Shown one piece after another: positions 15,717 through 26,388 of a stretch of 64,000 bases of DNA. A program made the position numbers and the translations under genes. Positions within the stretch are counted from its first letter, which is position 1; every line of letters begins with the position of its first letter. Origin of the DNA: Pseudorhodobacter sp. MZDSW-24AT (lineage in GTDB: Bacteria; Pseudomonadota; Alphaproteobacteria; Rhodobacterales; Rhodobacteraceae); contig NZ_PGOI01000003.1 in assembly GCF_002794355.1 (NCBI RefSeq), positions 186,001 through 250,000 on the forward strand. Direction: 5' to 3'. Below the pieces are notes generated by a model. The model did not search any database. It worked only from the letters and a program-made list of their open reading frames with translations, and was not told where the DNA came from.

Positions 15717-18700
15717 GCACGCGTCTGAAATCCGGAGGCCGGCTGATCGACCGCTCCTCTCCGCTCGAGTTTTCCTTTAACGGTAAGCGCCTGCGGGGCT
15801 GCGCAGGGGATACGCTGGCGTCCGCCCTGTTGGCCAACGGTCAGATGCTGGTCGGGCGGTCGTTCAAGTATCACCGTCCACGCGGCATTGTTGCCAGTGG
15901 GGCGGAAGAGCCGAATGCGCTGGTGAACCTGGGGCAGGGCGCGCGGCTGGAGCCGAACCAGCGCAGCACCACGACCGAGCTTTTTGATGGGTTGGAAGCA
16001 CGCAGTCAGAACCACTGGCCGTCGCTGGAGTTCGACATTGGCGTCGTCAACAATTATGCGGCCCGTTTCTTGCCGGGGGGGTTCTACTACAAGACCTTCA
16101 TTCATCCGCGCGCGGCATGGAAACATCTCTTCGAGCCGATCATCCGGCAGTCTGCAGGGCTTGGTTCGGCCCCGAAAGACCGTGACGCAGATCGCTATGA
16201 GCAGGCTTATGCGTTTTGCGACCTGCTGATCGTGGGCGGAGGGGTGGCGGGGCTTCAGGCGGCCCGTGTGGCTGGCCGTGCCGGAGCGCGAGTCCTGCTG
16301 GTGGAGCAAAGCGCCCATTGGGGCGGCCGCGCCCCCGTTGATGGCGACGTTATCGATGGAAAGGCCGCTGCCGATTGGGTGGAGGACGCCCTGTCAGAGC
16401 TTGAGGCGATGGAAAACGTGACGTTGCGGCTCCGTTGCATGGCAGCGGGCTCTTACGATCATGGCTATGTGCTTTTGGATGAAAAGCTTGCGGACCACAC
16501 ACCGGGTGACGGGCGACCGAAGCATCGGCTGTGGCGGGTGCGTGCTGGCAAGATCATCGCCGCCACGGGGGCCATTGAACGCCCGTTGTCTTTTGCGGGC
16601 AATGATGTTCCCGGCGTGATGCTGGCGGGGGCTGTGCGTGACTATGTCGTGAACTGGGCAGTCTCGCCCGGTGACCGGACGGTGGTGGTGACCAATAACG
16701 ACGATGCCTATCGCACTGCGATTGCTTTGAAAGAGGCAGGGCTTGACGTGGTCGCCGTGATAGATGCCCGCAGCCATGCGAATGGTCCTTTGCCCGAGCG
16801 GACCCGGGCCATGGGCATTCGGGTGGAAACCGGGCGCGCGATTGCCAAGGTCAAGGGCGGCAAACGGGTGGAGGCAATTGAGGTTTGCCTGCAGGCGGGC
16901 GAGGGGGCTGCCAGCTCGACCATACCCTGTGACGCTGTGGCCATGTCGGGCGGCTGGTCGCCTGTCGTTCATCTGTGGAGCCATTGTGGCGGGAAGCTTC
17001 TTTGGGATGAGGACGAGGCGATGTTCCGCCCGGACCCGTCCCGGCCACCTTTGACGCACGATGGCAGTGCCATGGTGGTGGCGGCGGGTGCGGCCAATGG
17101 CGCGTTGCGTGACGCAGCAGCCGATGCCGACGGGCAGGCAAAAGCAGCGTTGGACTCTCTGGGGTTCACTTATGATGCCAACGAGCCTCCGGTTCATGAT
17201 CTTCCGGCGGAGGCCTTGATCGAGCCGGTCTGGGTGATGCCGCAGGGCGCGCCGATTGCACTGCGCAGTAAGATGTGGCTGGATTTTCAGAACGATGTGA
17301 AAGTCTCTGACGTGCAACTCGCGGCGCGCGAGGGTTACGAGAGTGTCGAGCATACCAAGCGTTACACAACCTTGGGCATGGCGACGGACCAAGGCAAGCT
17401 AAGCAATATCAACGGGCTGGCGGTTCTTGCGGACAGCCTGAACACCGCGATTCCCAACGTGGGCACCACGACCTTCCGCCCGCCCTACACGCCAGTTCCC
17501 CTTGGGGCCTTGGCTGGTGAAGCGCGCGGCGAGATTTTCCAGCCTCTGCGCAAGACGCCCATGCATGACTGGCACGAACAGAATGGCGCTTACTTCGAGC
17601 CGGTCGGATACTGGCGCCGCCCCTATTGCTTCCAGCGCCCCGGTGAAACGGTGCATCAGGCCGTGGAACGCGAGGTGAAGAACACCCGCAGTGCCCTTGG
17701 CCTGCTGGATGCCTCGACGCTGGGTAAGATCATCGTGAAGGGACCCGATGCGGGGCGCTTTCTTGACATGCTTTACACGGGCGTCATGAGCACCCTGCCG
17801 GTCGGCAAATGCCGCTATGGTCTGATGTGTAACGAGCAAGGGTTTCTGTCAGATGACGGCGTGGTCGCCCGGATTGATGAGGACACGTGGCTGTGCCACA
17901 CCACCTCGGGCGGGGCAGACCGTATCCACGCTTGGATGGAAGATTGGCTGCAATGCGAATGGTGGGATTGGCAGGTTTTTACCGCCAATGTGACCGAACA
18001 GTATGCGCAAGTTGCCGTGGTTGGTCCGAACGCCCGCAAGGTGCTTGAGCGTCTGGGGGGCATGGATGTGTCGCGCGAGGGGCTGAAGTTCATGGAATGG
18101 CGCGATGGCAGTTTGGGGGGCTTTGCCTGCCGCGTCTATCGCATCAGTTTTTCGGGTGAATTGTCCTATGAGATTGCTGTCCCCGCCAGCCAAGGCGCGG
18201 CTTTCTGGGCGGCCTTGCACGCGGCCGGGGCTGAGTTCGGCGCGATGCCCTATGGCACCGAGGCGCTGCACATCATGCGGGCCGAGAAGGGCTTTATCAT
18301 GATCGGGGACGAGACGGACGGCACGATCATCCCGCAGGATCTTGGCCTCGATTGGGCGATATCCAAGAAGAAGACCGATTATCTTGGCAAACGTGGTCAG
18401 GAGCGCGCTTATCTGGCCGACCCAGACCGTTGGAAGCTTGTGGGCTTTGAAACCTTGGACGGGTCCGTGATTGAAGATGGGGCCTATATTCCGGACACCG
18501 GAATGAACGCCAATGGTCAGCGCAGGGTACAGGGGCGCGTCACCTCGACCTATCACTCTCCGACTCTGGGCCGCGGCATCGCCTTGGGGTTGCTGCGCCA
18601 TGGGCCGCAGCGCATGGGGGAAGTGGTGACCTTCACCAAGATGGACGGTGGCACGACCCAAGCCCGGGTGGTGGACACGGTGTTTTATGACAAGGACGGG

Positions 18701-18718
18701 GAGAAGCCCAATGTCTGA
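15713..18718 (+). CDS. soxA: Sarcosine oxidase alpha subunit
   Basis: 1001-residue catalytic subunit binding NAD and tetrahydrofolate. The N-terminal 2Fe-2S-like fold (FSFNGKRLRGCAGDTLASALLANG) lacks cluster cysteines, as is usual. A dinucleotide fold follows (CDLLIVGGGVAGLQAARVAGRAGARVLLVEQ, about residue 172 on), then GCVT-like aminomethyltransferase domains from about residue 615 (FEPVGYWRRPYCFQRPGE, GYWR) to the end, with GTEALHIMRAEKGFIMIGDETDGTIIPQDLGLDW. The start ATG at 15713 overlaps the soxD stop by 4 bases. A longer open frame adds only MEGLF, which lies inside soxD. It overlaps soxG by 8 bases. Confidence 0.95.
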   Translation: MSTRLKSGGRLIDRSSPLEFSFNGKRLRGCAGDTLASALLANGQMLVGRSFKYHRPRGIVASGAEEPNALVNLGQGARLEPNQRSTTTELFDGLEARSQNHWPSLEFDIGVVNNYAARFLPGGFYYKTFIHPRAAWKHLFEPIIRQSAGLGSAPKDRDADRYEQAYAFCDLLIVGGGVAGLQAARVAGRAGARVLLVEQSAHWGGRAPVDGDVIDGKAAADWVEDALSELEAMENVTLRLRCMAAGSYDHGYVLLDEKLADHTPGDGRPKHRLWRVRAGKIIAATGAIERPLSFAGNDVPGVMLAGAVRDYVVNWAVSPGDRTVVVTNNDDAYRTAIALKEAGLDVVAVIDARSHANGPLPERTRAMGIRVETGRAIAKVKGGKRVEAIEVCLQAGEGAASSTIPCDAVAMSGGWSPVVHLWSHCGGKLLWDEDEAMFRPDPSRPPLTHDGSAMVVAAGAANGALRDAAADADGQAKAALDSLGFTYDANEPPVHDLPAEALIEPVWVMPQGAPIALRSKMWLDFQNDVKVSDVQLAAREGYESVEHTKRYTTLGMATDQGKLSNINGLAVLADSLNTAIPNVGTTTFRPPYTPVPLGALAGEARGEIFQPLRKTPMHDWHEQNGAYFEPVGYWRRPYCFQRPGETVHQAVEREVKNTRSALGLLDASTLGKIIVKGPDAGRFLDMLYTGVMSTLPVGKCRYGLMCNEQGFLSDDGVVARIDEDTWLCHTTSGGADRIHAWMEDWLQCEWWDWQVFTANVTEQYAQVAVVGPNARKVLERLGGMDVSREGLKFMEWRDGSLGGFACRVYRISFSGELSYEIAVPASQGAAFWAALHAAGAEFGAMPYGTEALHIMRAEKGFIMIGDETDGTIIPQDLGLDWAISKKKTDYLGKRGQERAYLADPDRWKLVGFETLDGSVIEDGAYIPDTGMNANGQRRVQGRVTSTYHSPTLGRGIALGLLRHGPQRMGEVVTFTKMDGGTTQARVVDTVFYDKDGEKPNV

Positions 18719-19259
18719 TCCAGTCAGCGCCCTTGGCGGTGCAACATTTGAAGGCTTCGCTTCGGTGCGTGAAATCGGGCCTTTGGGGATGATTACCTTG
18801 CGCGCGAAGTCTGGCACGCCCGGCCTCGCAGAGGCGGTTCAGGCGGCCACGGGGTGCGCGTTGCCAGAGCAACGCCGCCTTCTTCGTCAGGGCGACCGGG
18901 CCGTGGGTTGGATGAGCCCGGATGAGTTTCTGCTGATCCTTCCCTATGCTGAGGTGGCCTCTGGGCTCGCGGCTATCGCGCAGGCCTTGCAAGGCCAGCA
19001 TCATCTGGCGGTGGATGTGTCTGACGCGCGCGCGGTGTTCCGGATCGAGGGGAGTAAGGCCGATCAAGTGCTGCGCAAGCTGTCGCCGGTGGATTTCGAC
19101 CGTCTGGAGCCGAACGAGCTGCGCCGAAGCCGCGCTGCGCAGGTGGCCGCGGCCTTCTGGAGCGAAGATGGTGGCTTTACGCTGGTCTGTTTTCGATCGG
19201 TGGCTGGTTATGTGATGGGGCTTTTGCGCACATCTGCGCAGCCGGGCTCTGAACTTTAA
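18711..19259 (+). CDS. soxG: Sarcosine oxidase gamma subunit
   Basis: 182-residue small subunit of sarcosine oxidase with a GcvT C-terminal-like fold. Readable marks are GWMSPDEFLLILPYAEV, VDVSDARAVFRIEGSKADQVLRKLSPVDF and the closing SVAGYVMGLL. It overlaps the end of soxA by 8 bases and ends the operon. No folate-processing genes (folD, purU, glyA) follow here, unlike in some sox clusters. Confidence 0.9.
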   Translation: MSDPVSALGGATFEGFASVREIGPLGMITLRAKSGTPGLAEAVQAATGCALPEQRRLLRQGDRAVGWMSPDEFLLILPYAEVASGLAAIAQALQGQHHLAVDVSDARAVFRIEGSKADQVLRKLSPVDFDRLEPNELRRSRAAQVAAAFWSEDGGFTLVCFRSVAGYVMGLLRTSAQPGSEL

Positions 19260-19318
19260 AGTCTGGGCGGGCGGGGCTTCCCCACGCCGATCTGGGCCGT
19301 CCAGCGCTTCAAAAGAGG

Positions 19319-20179
19319 TCAGAGGCCGACCATCTCGCGAATATTCTGCGGCGTGGCACCTTCGGTGCGGAATTTTGACAACGCACGCGCGTCATCGCGT
19401 TTGGCAAGGCGTTTGCCGTGTTCATCGCGGATCAGGCGGTGGTGGTGGTAGATCGGCGTGGGCAGGCCGAGCAACTTTTGCAGAAGCACCTGAACCGGAG
19501 TGAATTCAAACAAATCTTCCCCGCGGATGACATGGGTGATGCCGTGATCGGCGTCATCAAGGGCCGAAGCCAAGAAATAGGCAACGATGTTTTCGCCTTT
19601 GCGCGACAGGACGACATCGCCGATCTGTGAGAGGGACTGTTCTCGATCAACAATATGCTCACCCCGGTGAGCCGGGCCTGTTTCAGAAAAGCAGGGCGGT
19701 GCAATCTGATCGAGCGCCGCGGCAAGGTTAAGGCGGAGCGCATCGCTTGGCTGACGCGAGGCCATGTCTCGGCCACGGCAGGTGCCGGGGTAGGTGAGGT
19801 GCGGCACGCCTTCCTGCGGCGCGGCCAAAGCGGCGCGAATATCGCCGCGGCTGCATCCACAAGGATAAAGCAGACCGCGCGCCTCGAGTGGCGTCAGACG
19901 CTGGTTATATGCCGCAATATGGCAGGATTGCCGGTGCAGCGGTCCATCCCAAACGATCCCAAGCCATTCCAGATCGTCGAGGATCTGGGCTTCATAAGTT
20001 TCCTTGCTGCGCTCGCTGTCTGTGTCCTCCATCCGCAAGAGGAACCGCCCCCCGGCCGCGCGGGCCATATCGTGGGCAAGCAGAGCAGAATAGGCATGAC
20101 CCAAATGCAAAGGCCCGGTCGGAGACGGCGCGAAGCGGGTGACGAAGCCCCCCGCTTGCCTCGGCGTCAGCCCAGCCAT
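19319..20179 (-). CDS. gluQ: Glutamyl-Q tRNA(Asp) synthetase
   Basis: Truncated glutamyl-tRNA synthetase paralog that attaches glutamate to queuosine at position 34 of tRNA(Asp). 286 residues, with no anticodon-binding domain. Class I motifs: [13 protein letters not shown] (HIGH) near residue 16 and KRLAKR (KMSKS-like) near residue 258. The zinc site is YPCGCSRG plus YPGTCRG, the C-x-C...Y-x3-C pattern of GluQ-RS. The start overlaps the trmFO end by 13 bases, so both tRNA-modification genes are probably co-expressed. Confidence 0.92.
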   Translation of the reverse strand: MAGLTPRQAGGFVTRFAPSPTGPLHLGHAYSALLAHDMARAAGGRFLLRMEDTDSERSKETYEAQILDDLEWLGIVWDGPLHRQSCHIAAYNQRLTPLEARGLLYPCGCSRGDIRAALAAPQEGVPHLTYPGTCRGRDMASRQPSDALRLNLAAALDQIAPPCFSETGPAHRGEHIVDREQSLSQIGDVVLSRKGENIVAYFLASALDDADHGITHVIRGEDLFEFTPVQVLLQKLLGLPTPIYHHHRLIRDEHGKRLAKRDDARALSKFRTEGATPQNIREMVGL

Positions 20180-21498
20180 GCCGTGAAGGCCGCTTTGGCG
20201 CGGTCAGTATACGCCTTGTAACGATCCTTGCGGCCGCGGCGTCCGCCGCGCGCATCGATCGGGGGAAAAAGGCCGAAGTTTACGTTCATGGGCTGAAAGG
20301 TTTTGGCCTCTGCCCCGCCGGTGATATGGGTGATGAGAGCGCCTGTCGCCGTCTCGGGGGGGGGCGGTGGCAAGGTTTCGCCCCGGATCTCAGCTGCGGC
20401 CATCCGTCCTGCCAGCAACCCCATGGCCGCACTTTCCACATAGCCTTCGACGCCCGTGATCTGCCCGGCGAAGCGAATATGCGGATGCGATTTCAGCCGC
20501 ATCTGATCGTCCAGCAATGTGGGAGAATTGATGAAGGTATTGCGATGAATGCCGCCAAGCCGCGCGAAGCTTGCATCGGTCAGACCCGGAATGCGTTTGA
20601 AAACCTCGGTTTGTGCGCCGTATTTCATTTTGGTCTGAAACCCGACCATGTTGTAGAGCGTGCCCAGCTTGTTATCGCGCCGCAGCTGCACCACGGCATA
20701 GGCCTTCACATCGGGCTGATGCGGGTTGGTCAGTCCCACGGGCTTCATGGGACCGAAACGCAAGGTTTCGCGCCCGCGCTCGGCCATCACCTCGATCGGA
20801 AGACAGCCGTCGAAATAGCCAGCAGTTTCGCCTTCTTTGAACTCGGTCTTGTCGGCTGCAAGCAGTGCATCGATGAAGTCTTCGTATTGCTCCCGCGTCA
20901 TTGGGCAATTGATATAGGCTGTCTGCTCTTCCAGCGTGTCGCCTTTGTCATAGCGGGACTGCATCCAAGCCACTGACATATCGACCGTATCGGCGTAGAC
21001 GATGGGGGCGATGGCATCGAAAAATGCTAAGGCTTCGGCGCCGGTGGCAGAACGAATGCTTTCGGCCAAAGGGCCCGAGGTCAACGGCCCGGTTGCGATG
21101 ATCCAGTGGCCGTCCGAAGGAAGCTCGGTGATCTCCTCATAGGATACGGAGATCAAAGGATGCGCCATGATCCGGGCCGTTACGCTTTCGGCGAAGGGAT
21201 CTCGGTCAACGGCCAATGCGCCGCCAGCAGGCAAGCGGTGTGCTGCGGCTTGCGCCATGATCAGGCCCTTGGCGGCGCGCATTTCCCAGTGCAACAGACC
21301 AACGGCATTGCTCTCATGATCGTCCGACCGGAAGGAGTTTGAGCACACCATTTCCGCCAGATGCCCGGTGCGATGGGCAAAGGTGCCGACCTTGGGGCGC
21401 ATTTCGTGGATCACCACGGAAATGCCCTGCTCTGCGGCCTGCCAGGCCGCCTCTGACCCGGCCATGCCGCCGCCGATGATGTGAAGTGTTTTGCTCAT
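20167..21498 (-). CDS. trmFO: Methylenetetrahydrofolate-tRNA-(uracil-5-)-methyltransferase TrmFO
   Basis: FAD/folate enzyme making m5U54 in the tRNA T-loop. 443 residues with [20 protein letters not shown] (FAD fold), [19 protein letters not shown]-type motif [57 protein letters not shown], and the C-terminal [17 protein letters not shown]. Length and motifs are canonical. It is followed by gluQ with a 13-base overlap. Folate dependence links it loosely to the nearby sarcosine oxidase genes, but this may be coincidence. Confidence 0.94.
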   Translation of the reverse strand: MSKTLHIIGGGMAGSEAAWQAAEQGISVVIHEMRPKVGTFAHRTGHLAEMVCSNSFRSDDHESNAVGLLHWEMRAAKGLIMAQAAAHRLPAGGALAVDRDPFAESVTARIMAHPLISVSYEEITELPSDGHWIIATGPLTSGPLAESIRSATGAEALAFFDAIAPIVYADTVDMSVAWMQSRYDKGDTLEEQTAYINCPMTREQYEDFIDALLAADKTEFKEGETAGYFDGCLPIEVMAERGRETLRFGPMKPVGLTNPHQPDVKAYAVVQLRRDNKLGTLYNMVGFQTKMKYGAQTEVFKRIPGLTDASFARLGGIHRNTFINSPTLLDDQMRLKSHPHIRFAGQITGVEGYVESAAMGLLAGRMAAAEIRGETLPPPPPETATGALITHITGGAEAKTFQPMNVNFGLFPPIDARGGRRGRKDRYKAYTDRAKAAFTAWLG

Positions 21499-21570
21499 GC
21501 GCCCGAGATACCCCGGCCCCCGAGCGCTTTCAAGGTATCCTGCGCGTTCAAGCCCTGCACTGTGCTTGCG

Positions 21571-21921
21571 TCAGATAAGCGCGATACGCTCGCGCTGCGT
21601 GCTGTCAGGGTAGGGTCGGTAGAGCCCGACAGATACCGAGGCAATCATCTGATGCATCAGATCGTAACGACGCGCCGCCTCTTCATCGGCAGAGGCAAGG
21701 GCAGCAAAGGCCGCTTCCAGCGTCGCCATACTCTCGACTTCCACCTCGAGCAGAAAGTCAGGATGTGCACCCGCTGCAAGCCCGAATTTGCGCCGCATGA
21801 GACGCCAACCTGTGATCAGGCCGCGGGCCTGTAGCAAGGACATCCAGCCATCCACCGCCTTGGCAAAGGCCAGTGCGCGGCAATCCTGCCGCAGTTCGAT
21901 CATGCAGTGATAGAGATTCAT
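21571..21921 (-). CDS. Conserved hypothetical protein (ferredoxin-like dimeric barrel type)
   Basis: 116 residues starting MNLYHCMIELRQDCRALAFAKAVDGWMSLLQARGLITGWRLMRRKFGL. The pattern of strand, helix, strand and the phrase HPDFLLEVEVESMATLEAAFAAL are what is seen in small alpha+beta dimeric-barrel proteins. It resembles Rhodobacteraceae proteins carried only under a DUF label. No catalytic residues can be assigned. AGGAGG is present just before the ATG on its strand. Confidence 0.6.
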   Translation of the reverse strand: MNLYHCMIELRQDCRALAFAKAVDGWMSLLQARGLITGWRLMRRKFGLAAGAHPDFLLEVEVESMATLEAAFAALASADEEAARRYDLMHQMIASVSVGLYRPYPDSTQRERIALI

Positions 21922-22017
21922 CCCGCGTATCCTCCTGAGCTGCAGGATACGCGAGGGGAATTTTCAAAGTCTTAACCCGAGGGGAGGGCCCATTTCGGGC
22001 CGCCCCCCCCGTCGTCC

Positions 22018-22722
22018 TCAGCCGCCGGGCAGGAGATCAATGATGCTGCGGTTGTCAAAGGTGGTGCCGCGCTTTTCGCCGAAGTTCACTTTGACACCCA
22101 AGCCAAGATAGGGCTCTGATCCGAAACCCTCCAGCTTGGCGCGACCAATCTCTCCGGTCAGGTTCAGCCCGGGAAGGGCTGCCACTTCGCCCGTCACCGC
22201 AAACTTGTTGGCATCCGCGCCGCTCACGTTAATGTGGTCGAAGCGCGCGCCGATTGAGGCCGCGTCGTTCAACGCGTAGTCCCCTTTCAAACCAATGACG
22301 GTGCCTTCAGCGCCGCCGTCTTTGGCGATGCTGACAAAGGCATCGGTGCCGATCATACCGAATTGATGGGCCACTTCGACACCGAAGTAATTCAGGTTGC
22401 GACCTTCGACCCGGTCACGCCCGACGTAGGCACCCAGCGCGGTATCGGGGGTGAGGTGATAGATGCCGTGCAGCCCAAAGTTCGAGCTGTCGATCCCCGT
22501 GGCATCAAGCTTGGTGTAGGAAAAATCACCCTGAATGGCGATCTCTGGGGTCAGGGCAAATTCCATCGAGTTGCCAAACGAAAGCTTGCTGACGTCTGTT
22601 GCGTCGCTGCTGCCGAAAAAGCTGGAATAACCCAAAGTCAGCGACCCGCCGGTCACTTCAAAAGCCTGCGCCGCAGAGGCGCACATGAGGCCCGCAAGGG
22701 CCAAGGAAAGGGTCTGCTTCAT
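22018..22722 (-). CDS. Outer-membrane beta-barrel (porin-like) protein
   Basis: 234 residues with a clear signal peptide (MKQTLSLALAGLMCASAAQAFE). Repeated amphipathic strands follow (GGSLTLGYSSFFGS, ALTPEIAIQGDFSYTKLD, YHLTPDTALGAYVGRD, YFGVEVAHQFG, GLKGDYALNDAASIGARFDHI, LTGEIGRAKLEGF, PYLGLGVKVNFG). It looks like a small 8-stranded or partial porin barrel. The C-terminus ends LLPGG rather than in an aromatic residue, so it is not a classical trimeric porin. Its gene stands alone. The 8-C run at 22003-22010 just after the stop is notable but unexplained. Confidence 0.65.
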   Translation of the reverse strand: MKQTLSLALAGLMCASAAQAFEVTGGSLTLGYSSFFGSSDATDVSKLSFGNSMEFALTPEIAIQGDFSYTKLDATGIDSSNFGLHGIYHLTPDTALGAYVGRDRVEGRNLNYFGVEVAHQFGMIGTDAFVSIAKDGGAEGTVIGLKGDYALNDAASIGARFDHINVSGADANKFAVTGEVAALPGLNLTGEIGRAKLEGFGSEPYLGLGVKVNFGEKRGTTFDNRSIIDLLPGG

Positions 22723-22819
22723 ATTTGCCTCAGTTCTTTGTTATTCGTGCGTATTTTTACGCTGTAGGAAGAGATTACGATGTTCGCGCTGCTATCGCAA
22801 AGGTGTGCTGGCAGTCCTG

Positions 22820-23155
22820 TCAGGTTTGTGTTCGTGGCGCAACGGTGGGGGATGACGCATCGGCCTGCAAAAGGGCGCGTCGATGCGAAACGGCAAAGCT
22901 CTCTGGCGCGGTGACGTCATAACCCAGCGACGCGGCTTTTTCAAAGAACCCGCGTGCGGGCAGACCACCCGACAAACGCCCTTCGCAAACCGCTGCGCGC
23001 AATGGGTGACCTTGGTGCGCGTCGATCTCCATCAAACGTTCGAGCGCAGCGGTCAAATCACCCATCGACCAGCCCAGATCGCGTGCAAGTGCCCCATAGG
23101 TGACGGTTCGACCGGTGGCGGCAAGCTGCGCCAACCGGTCGCACAGGTCATTCAT
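22820..23155 (-). CDS. Small conserved protein overlapping gyrA, winged-helix-like
   Basis: 111 residues from the ATG at 23155, which overlaps the gyrA stop by 8 bases. The core [44 protein letters not shown] resembles the winged-helix DNA-binding part of alkyltransferase-like proteins (VTYGxLA), but the active-site PCHR is missing. [25 protein letters not shown] follows. I do not recognise a named family. Translational coupling to gyrA is likely from the overlap. Confidence 0.6.
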   Translation of the reverse strand: MNDLCDRLAQLAATGRTVTYGALARDLGWSMGDLTAALERLMEIDAHQGHPLRAAVCEGRLSGGLPARGFFEKAASLGYDVTAPESFAVSHRRALLQADASSPTVAPRTQT

Positions 23156-25865
23156 CGCCTTGTTCGGCAACGCGGGCAACCGACACCACAACCTCGTCGC
23201 GGCCAACGTTGAACACCCGCACCCCGCCCGCAGAGCGAGAACGGAAGCTGATCTGCTCCACAGGAACGCGGATCGACTGGCCGGTTGAAGTGGCCAACAT
23301 GATCTGATCCGAAGGGTCGACCGGGAAGCTGGCCACCAATGCGCCGCCGCGCATCGCTTTGTCCATCGCCATCACGCCCATGCCACCGCGCCCACGGACC
23401 GGGTAACCATGGCTGGACGACAATTTGCCAGCGCCGCCTTCGGTGATGGTCAGGATCAAATCTTCTTGCGCCGACATCTCGGCATAGCGTTCCGGCGACA
23501 ACTGGCCGGCAGGAACCGCTTCTTCGTCGTCATCGGTTTCCAAATCATCCTCGGGCGCGCCAGCCATTAAGCGACGCTGCTTGAGATAGGCCTCGCGTTC
23601 TTCCGGGCTGGCCTCGAAGTGGCGGATGATGGCCATCGACACAACCTTGTCTCCGGCGGCAAGACGGATGCCACGCACCCCGGTGGAGCCGCGCGATTTG
23701 AACACACGGATTTCGGTGGTGGAGAAGCGGATCGCGCGGCCAAGGGCGGTGACCAGCATCACATCGTCATTTTCATCGGCAATGGCCGCGTTCACCAAGG
23801 ACACGCCCTCGGGCAGGTTCATCGCGATCTTGCCGTTGCGTTTGACGTTGGTGAAATCCGACAGATCGTTCTGACGCACATCGCCGTCCGAGGTGGCAAA
23901 GACGATTTGCAGGGTTTCCCACTCTGCCTCGGGCACATCGACAGGCATCAGGGCCGCGATGGAAACACCGGGCTGGATTGGCAGGATGTTGACGATGGCC
24001 TTGCCTTTTGCGGTGCGGCCCGCGAGCGGCAGACGCCACGTTTTCAGCTTGTACACCATACCATCAGTGGTGAAGAACAAGAGCCACGTGTGTGTGTTGG
24101 CCACAAAGAGTGTGGTCACCACGTCGTCTTCCTTGGTGGCCATCGACGACAGACCCTTGCCGCCGCGATTTTGCTGGCGGAATTCGGCCAGAGGCGTGCG
24201 TTTGATATAGCCGCCCGAGGTGATCGTCACGACCATGTCTTCGCGTTCGATCAGATCCTCGTCTTCCATATCGCCGGCCCAGTCGACAATCTCGGTGCGG
24301 CGCGGCACGGCGAAAAGCTGTTTCACCTCGCGCAGTTCGTCCGATATGATCGTCATGATCCGGTCACGGCTGCCCAGAATTTCAAGGTAATCCTTGATCT
24401 TGCCGGCCAGTTCTTCCAGCTCGTCCGTGACTTCCTTGACGCCGAGCGCGGTCAGGCGTTGCAGGCGGAGTTCCAGAATGGCGCGCGCCTGCACTTCGGA
24501 CAGGTTATAGGTGCCGTCGTCGTTCATCGTATGCGATGGATCGTCGATCAGCAGGATATAGGGCGCGATATCGGCGGCAGGCCAGCGGCGGGTCATCAAC
24601 CGCTCACGGGCTTCGGCCGCATCGGCAGAGGCGCGGATGGTGCGCACCACTTCGTCCACGTTCGACACGGCAACGGCCAGACCGCAAAGGATATGGCTGC
24701 GCTCGCGCGCTTTGCGCAATTCATATGCGGTGCGGCGGGCGACCACTTCTTCGCGGAAGGTGATGAAGTGGGTGAGGAAATCCCGCAAGGTGAGTTGTTC
24801 AGGGCGACCGCCGTTCAACGCCAGCATGTTGCAGCCAAAGCTGGTTTGCATCGGCGTGAAGCGGAAGAGTTGGTTCAGCACCACATCAGGGGTGGCGTCG
24901 CGTTTGAGTTCGATCACCACCCTGACACCGATGCGGTCGGATTCGTCGGCCACCGCCGCGATGCCTTCGATCCGCTTTTCGCGCACCAATTCGGCGATTT
25001 TCTCGATCATCGAGGCTTTATTGACCTGATAGGGCACCTCATCAATGATGATGGCATAGCGGTCTTTGCGGATTTCCTCGATATGGGTCTTGGCGCGGAT
25101 GATCACGCTGCCGCGCCCTTCGAGATAGGCTTTGCGCGCGCCCGAGCGCCCCAGGATGGTGGCGCCGGTGGGGAAGTCGGGGGCGGGGATGATCTCCATC
25201 AACGCCTCTGACGACAGATCGGGATTTTCGATCAGCGCAAGCGTGCCATCAATCACTTCGCCCAGGTTGTGGGGCGGGATGTTGGTGGCCATACCCACTG
25301 CGATCCCGCCCGCACCATTGACCAGCATGTTGGGAAAGCGGGCCGGAAGGACTGTGGGTTCCTTGTCCTTGCCATCGTAGTTGTCTTGAAAATCGACGGT
25401 TTCCTTGTCGATATCGGCGAGCAGGAAGGCGGCAGGCTTGTCCATGCGCACTTCGGTATAGCGCATCGCTGCGGCGGTATCGCCGTCCATCGAGCCAAAG
25501 TTGCCCTGTCCGTCAAGCAGTTTGAGTGACATCGAGAACGGCTGCGCCATCCGCACCAAGGCATCATAGATCGCGGAGTCGCCATGGGGGTGGTATTTCC
25601 CCATCGTATCGCCCACCGGGCGCGCCGATTTCCGGTAGGGCTTGTCGTGGCTGTTGCCCGATTCACTCATGGCAAAAAGGATGCGCCGATGCACGGGTTT
25701 CAGCCCGTCGCGCAGATCGGGGATCGCGCGGCTGACGATCACGCTCATCGCGTAATCGAGATAGGCGGTCTTCATTTCGGCCGCGATGTCGATCTGCGGA
25801 CCGGAATGCGCCGGCTTTTCGGGCATTTCGCCTTTGGTATCAGTATCTTCGGGTGTGTCGCTCAT
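23148..25865 (-). CDS. gyrA: DNA gyrase subunit A
   Basis: 905-residue breakage-reunion subunit of gyrase. Catalytic Tyr is in [11 protein letters not shown]. The quinolone-resistance region reads [23 protein letters not shown] with Ser and Asp in the susceptible positions. The GyrA box is present as QNRGGKG, the mark that separates GyrA from ParC, and the six-bladed C-terminal wrap domain follows. An acidic insert ([11 protein letters not shown] near residue 790) lies in the C-terminal domain. The ATG at 25865 gives an N-terminal extension of about 25 residues before [23 protein letters not shown], common in Rhodobacteraceae. Confidence 0.98.
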   Translation of the reverse strand: MSDTPEDTDTKGEMPEKPAHSGPQIDIAAEMKTAYLDYAMSVIVSRAIPDLRDGLKPVHRRILFAMSESGNSHDKPYRKSARPVGDTMGKYHPHGDSAIYDALVRMAQPFSMSLKLLDGQGNFGSMDGDTAAAMRYTEVRMDKPAAFLLADIDKETVDFQDNYDGKDKEPTVLPARFPNMLVNGAGGIAVGMATNIPPHNLGEVIDGTLALIENPDLSSEALMEIIPAPDFPTGATILGRSGARKAYLEGRGSVIIRAKTHIEEIRKDRYAIIIDEVPYQVNKASMIEKIAELVREKRIEGIAAVADESDRIGVRVVIELKRDATPDVVLNQLFRFTPMQTSFGCNMLALNGGRPEQLTLRDFLTHFITFREEVVARRTAYELRKARERSHILCGLAVAVSNVDEVVRTIRASADAAEARERLMTRRWPAADIAPYILLIDDPSHTMNDDGTYNLSEVQARAILELRLQRLTALGVKEVTDELEELAGKIKDYLEILGSRDRIMTIISDELREVKQLFAVPRRTEIVDWAGDMEDEDLIEREDMVVTITSGGYIKRTPLAEFRQQNRGGKGLSSMATKEDDVVTTLFVANTHTWLLFFTTDGMVYKLKTWRLPLAGRTAKGKAIVNILPIQPGVSIAALMPVDVPEAEWETLQIVFATSDGDVRQNDLSDFTNVKRNGKIAMNLPEGVSLVNAAIADENDDVMLVTALGRAIRFSTTEIRVFKSRGSTGVRGIRLAAGDKVVSMAIIRHFEASPEEREAYLKQRRLMAGAPEDDLETDDDEEAVPAGQLSPERYAEMSAQEDLILTITEGGAGKLSSSHGYPVRGRGGMGVMAMDKAMRGGALVASFPVDPSDQIMLATSTGQSIRVPVEQISFRSRSAGGVRVFNVGRDEVVVSVARVAEQGDE

Positions 25866-26057
25866 GCGCTCGGTGCCTTCCTTGCGGGGGGGCTATATCT
25901 TGTTGCGGCAACCTTACACCAAGCAAGGGATGGGGTGCAATGCCAGCCCGTCCGCGGATTTGGCAGCCGAGGTGTCATGGTGATAACAGCATGAAATCAT
26001 TGATTTTTAATATGGGTGCGGCATCATTTATTCGGGGGGATGACGCAGGAGATCGCG

Positions 26058-26327
26058 ATGGAAAGATCCGAAACCGAACTGATGCTCAAGGGTTATGGGC
26101 TGACGACCGCCGAAATGATTTACCGCATGCCGGATTATCGTCATGTTTTGAATACCTTCGTCTGGCAAGACTATGACCTTGCGCCTGATTATCCTCGTAT
26201 GTTCAAGTTCATCGAATATTGGCAGGAAATGATCGAAGGTCCGCTGCATTCGGTGCGCTTCAGTCATAAGCGGTTGATCGGTCCGAATGAGTGGCGAAAT
26301 GTCGTAGGGGAATTCCGCCTGCACTGA
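26058..26327 (+). CDS. Usg family protein
   Basis: 89 residues: LTTAEMIYRMPDYRHVLNTFVWQDYDLAPDYPRMFKFIEYWQEMIEGPLHSVRFSHKRL. This matches the Usg family of alphaproteobacteria, whose biochemical role is unknown. The ATG at 26058 follows AGGAG by 7 bases and is preferred to in-frame ATGs at 26016 and 26040. The 192 bases upstream to gyrA hold the divergent promoters with no operator that I recognise. Confidence 0.75.
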   Translation: MERSETELMLKGYGLTTAEMIYRMPDYRHVLNTFVWQDYDLAPDYPRMFKFIEYWQEMIEGPLHSVRFSHKRLIGPNEWRNVVGEFRLH

Positions 26328-26388
26328 AGCCTCTGGCCCCTTACGAAATCGCCCGCTAAGCTTCCGGGGTAAAGCGGGGGAGCATGGC

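Noticed and set aside
21987-22001. GGCCC-ATTTC-GGGCC hairpin after the outer-membrane barrel gene
   Set aside because: Only 5 base pairs and no T-run in either direction; not called as a terminator.
23619-25211. 530-codon open frame opposite gyrA
   Set aside because: Entirely within gyrA on the other strand and rich in His/Gln/Arg/Asp as expected of an antisense shadow; no domain.
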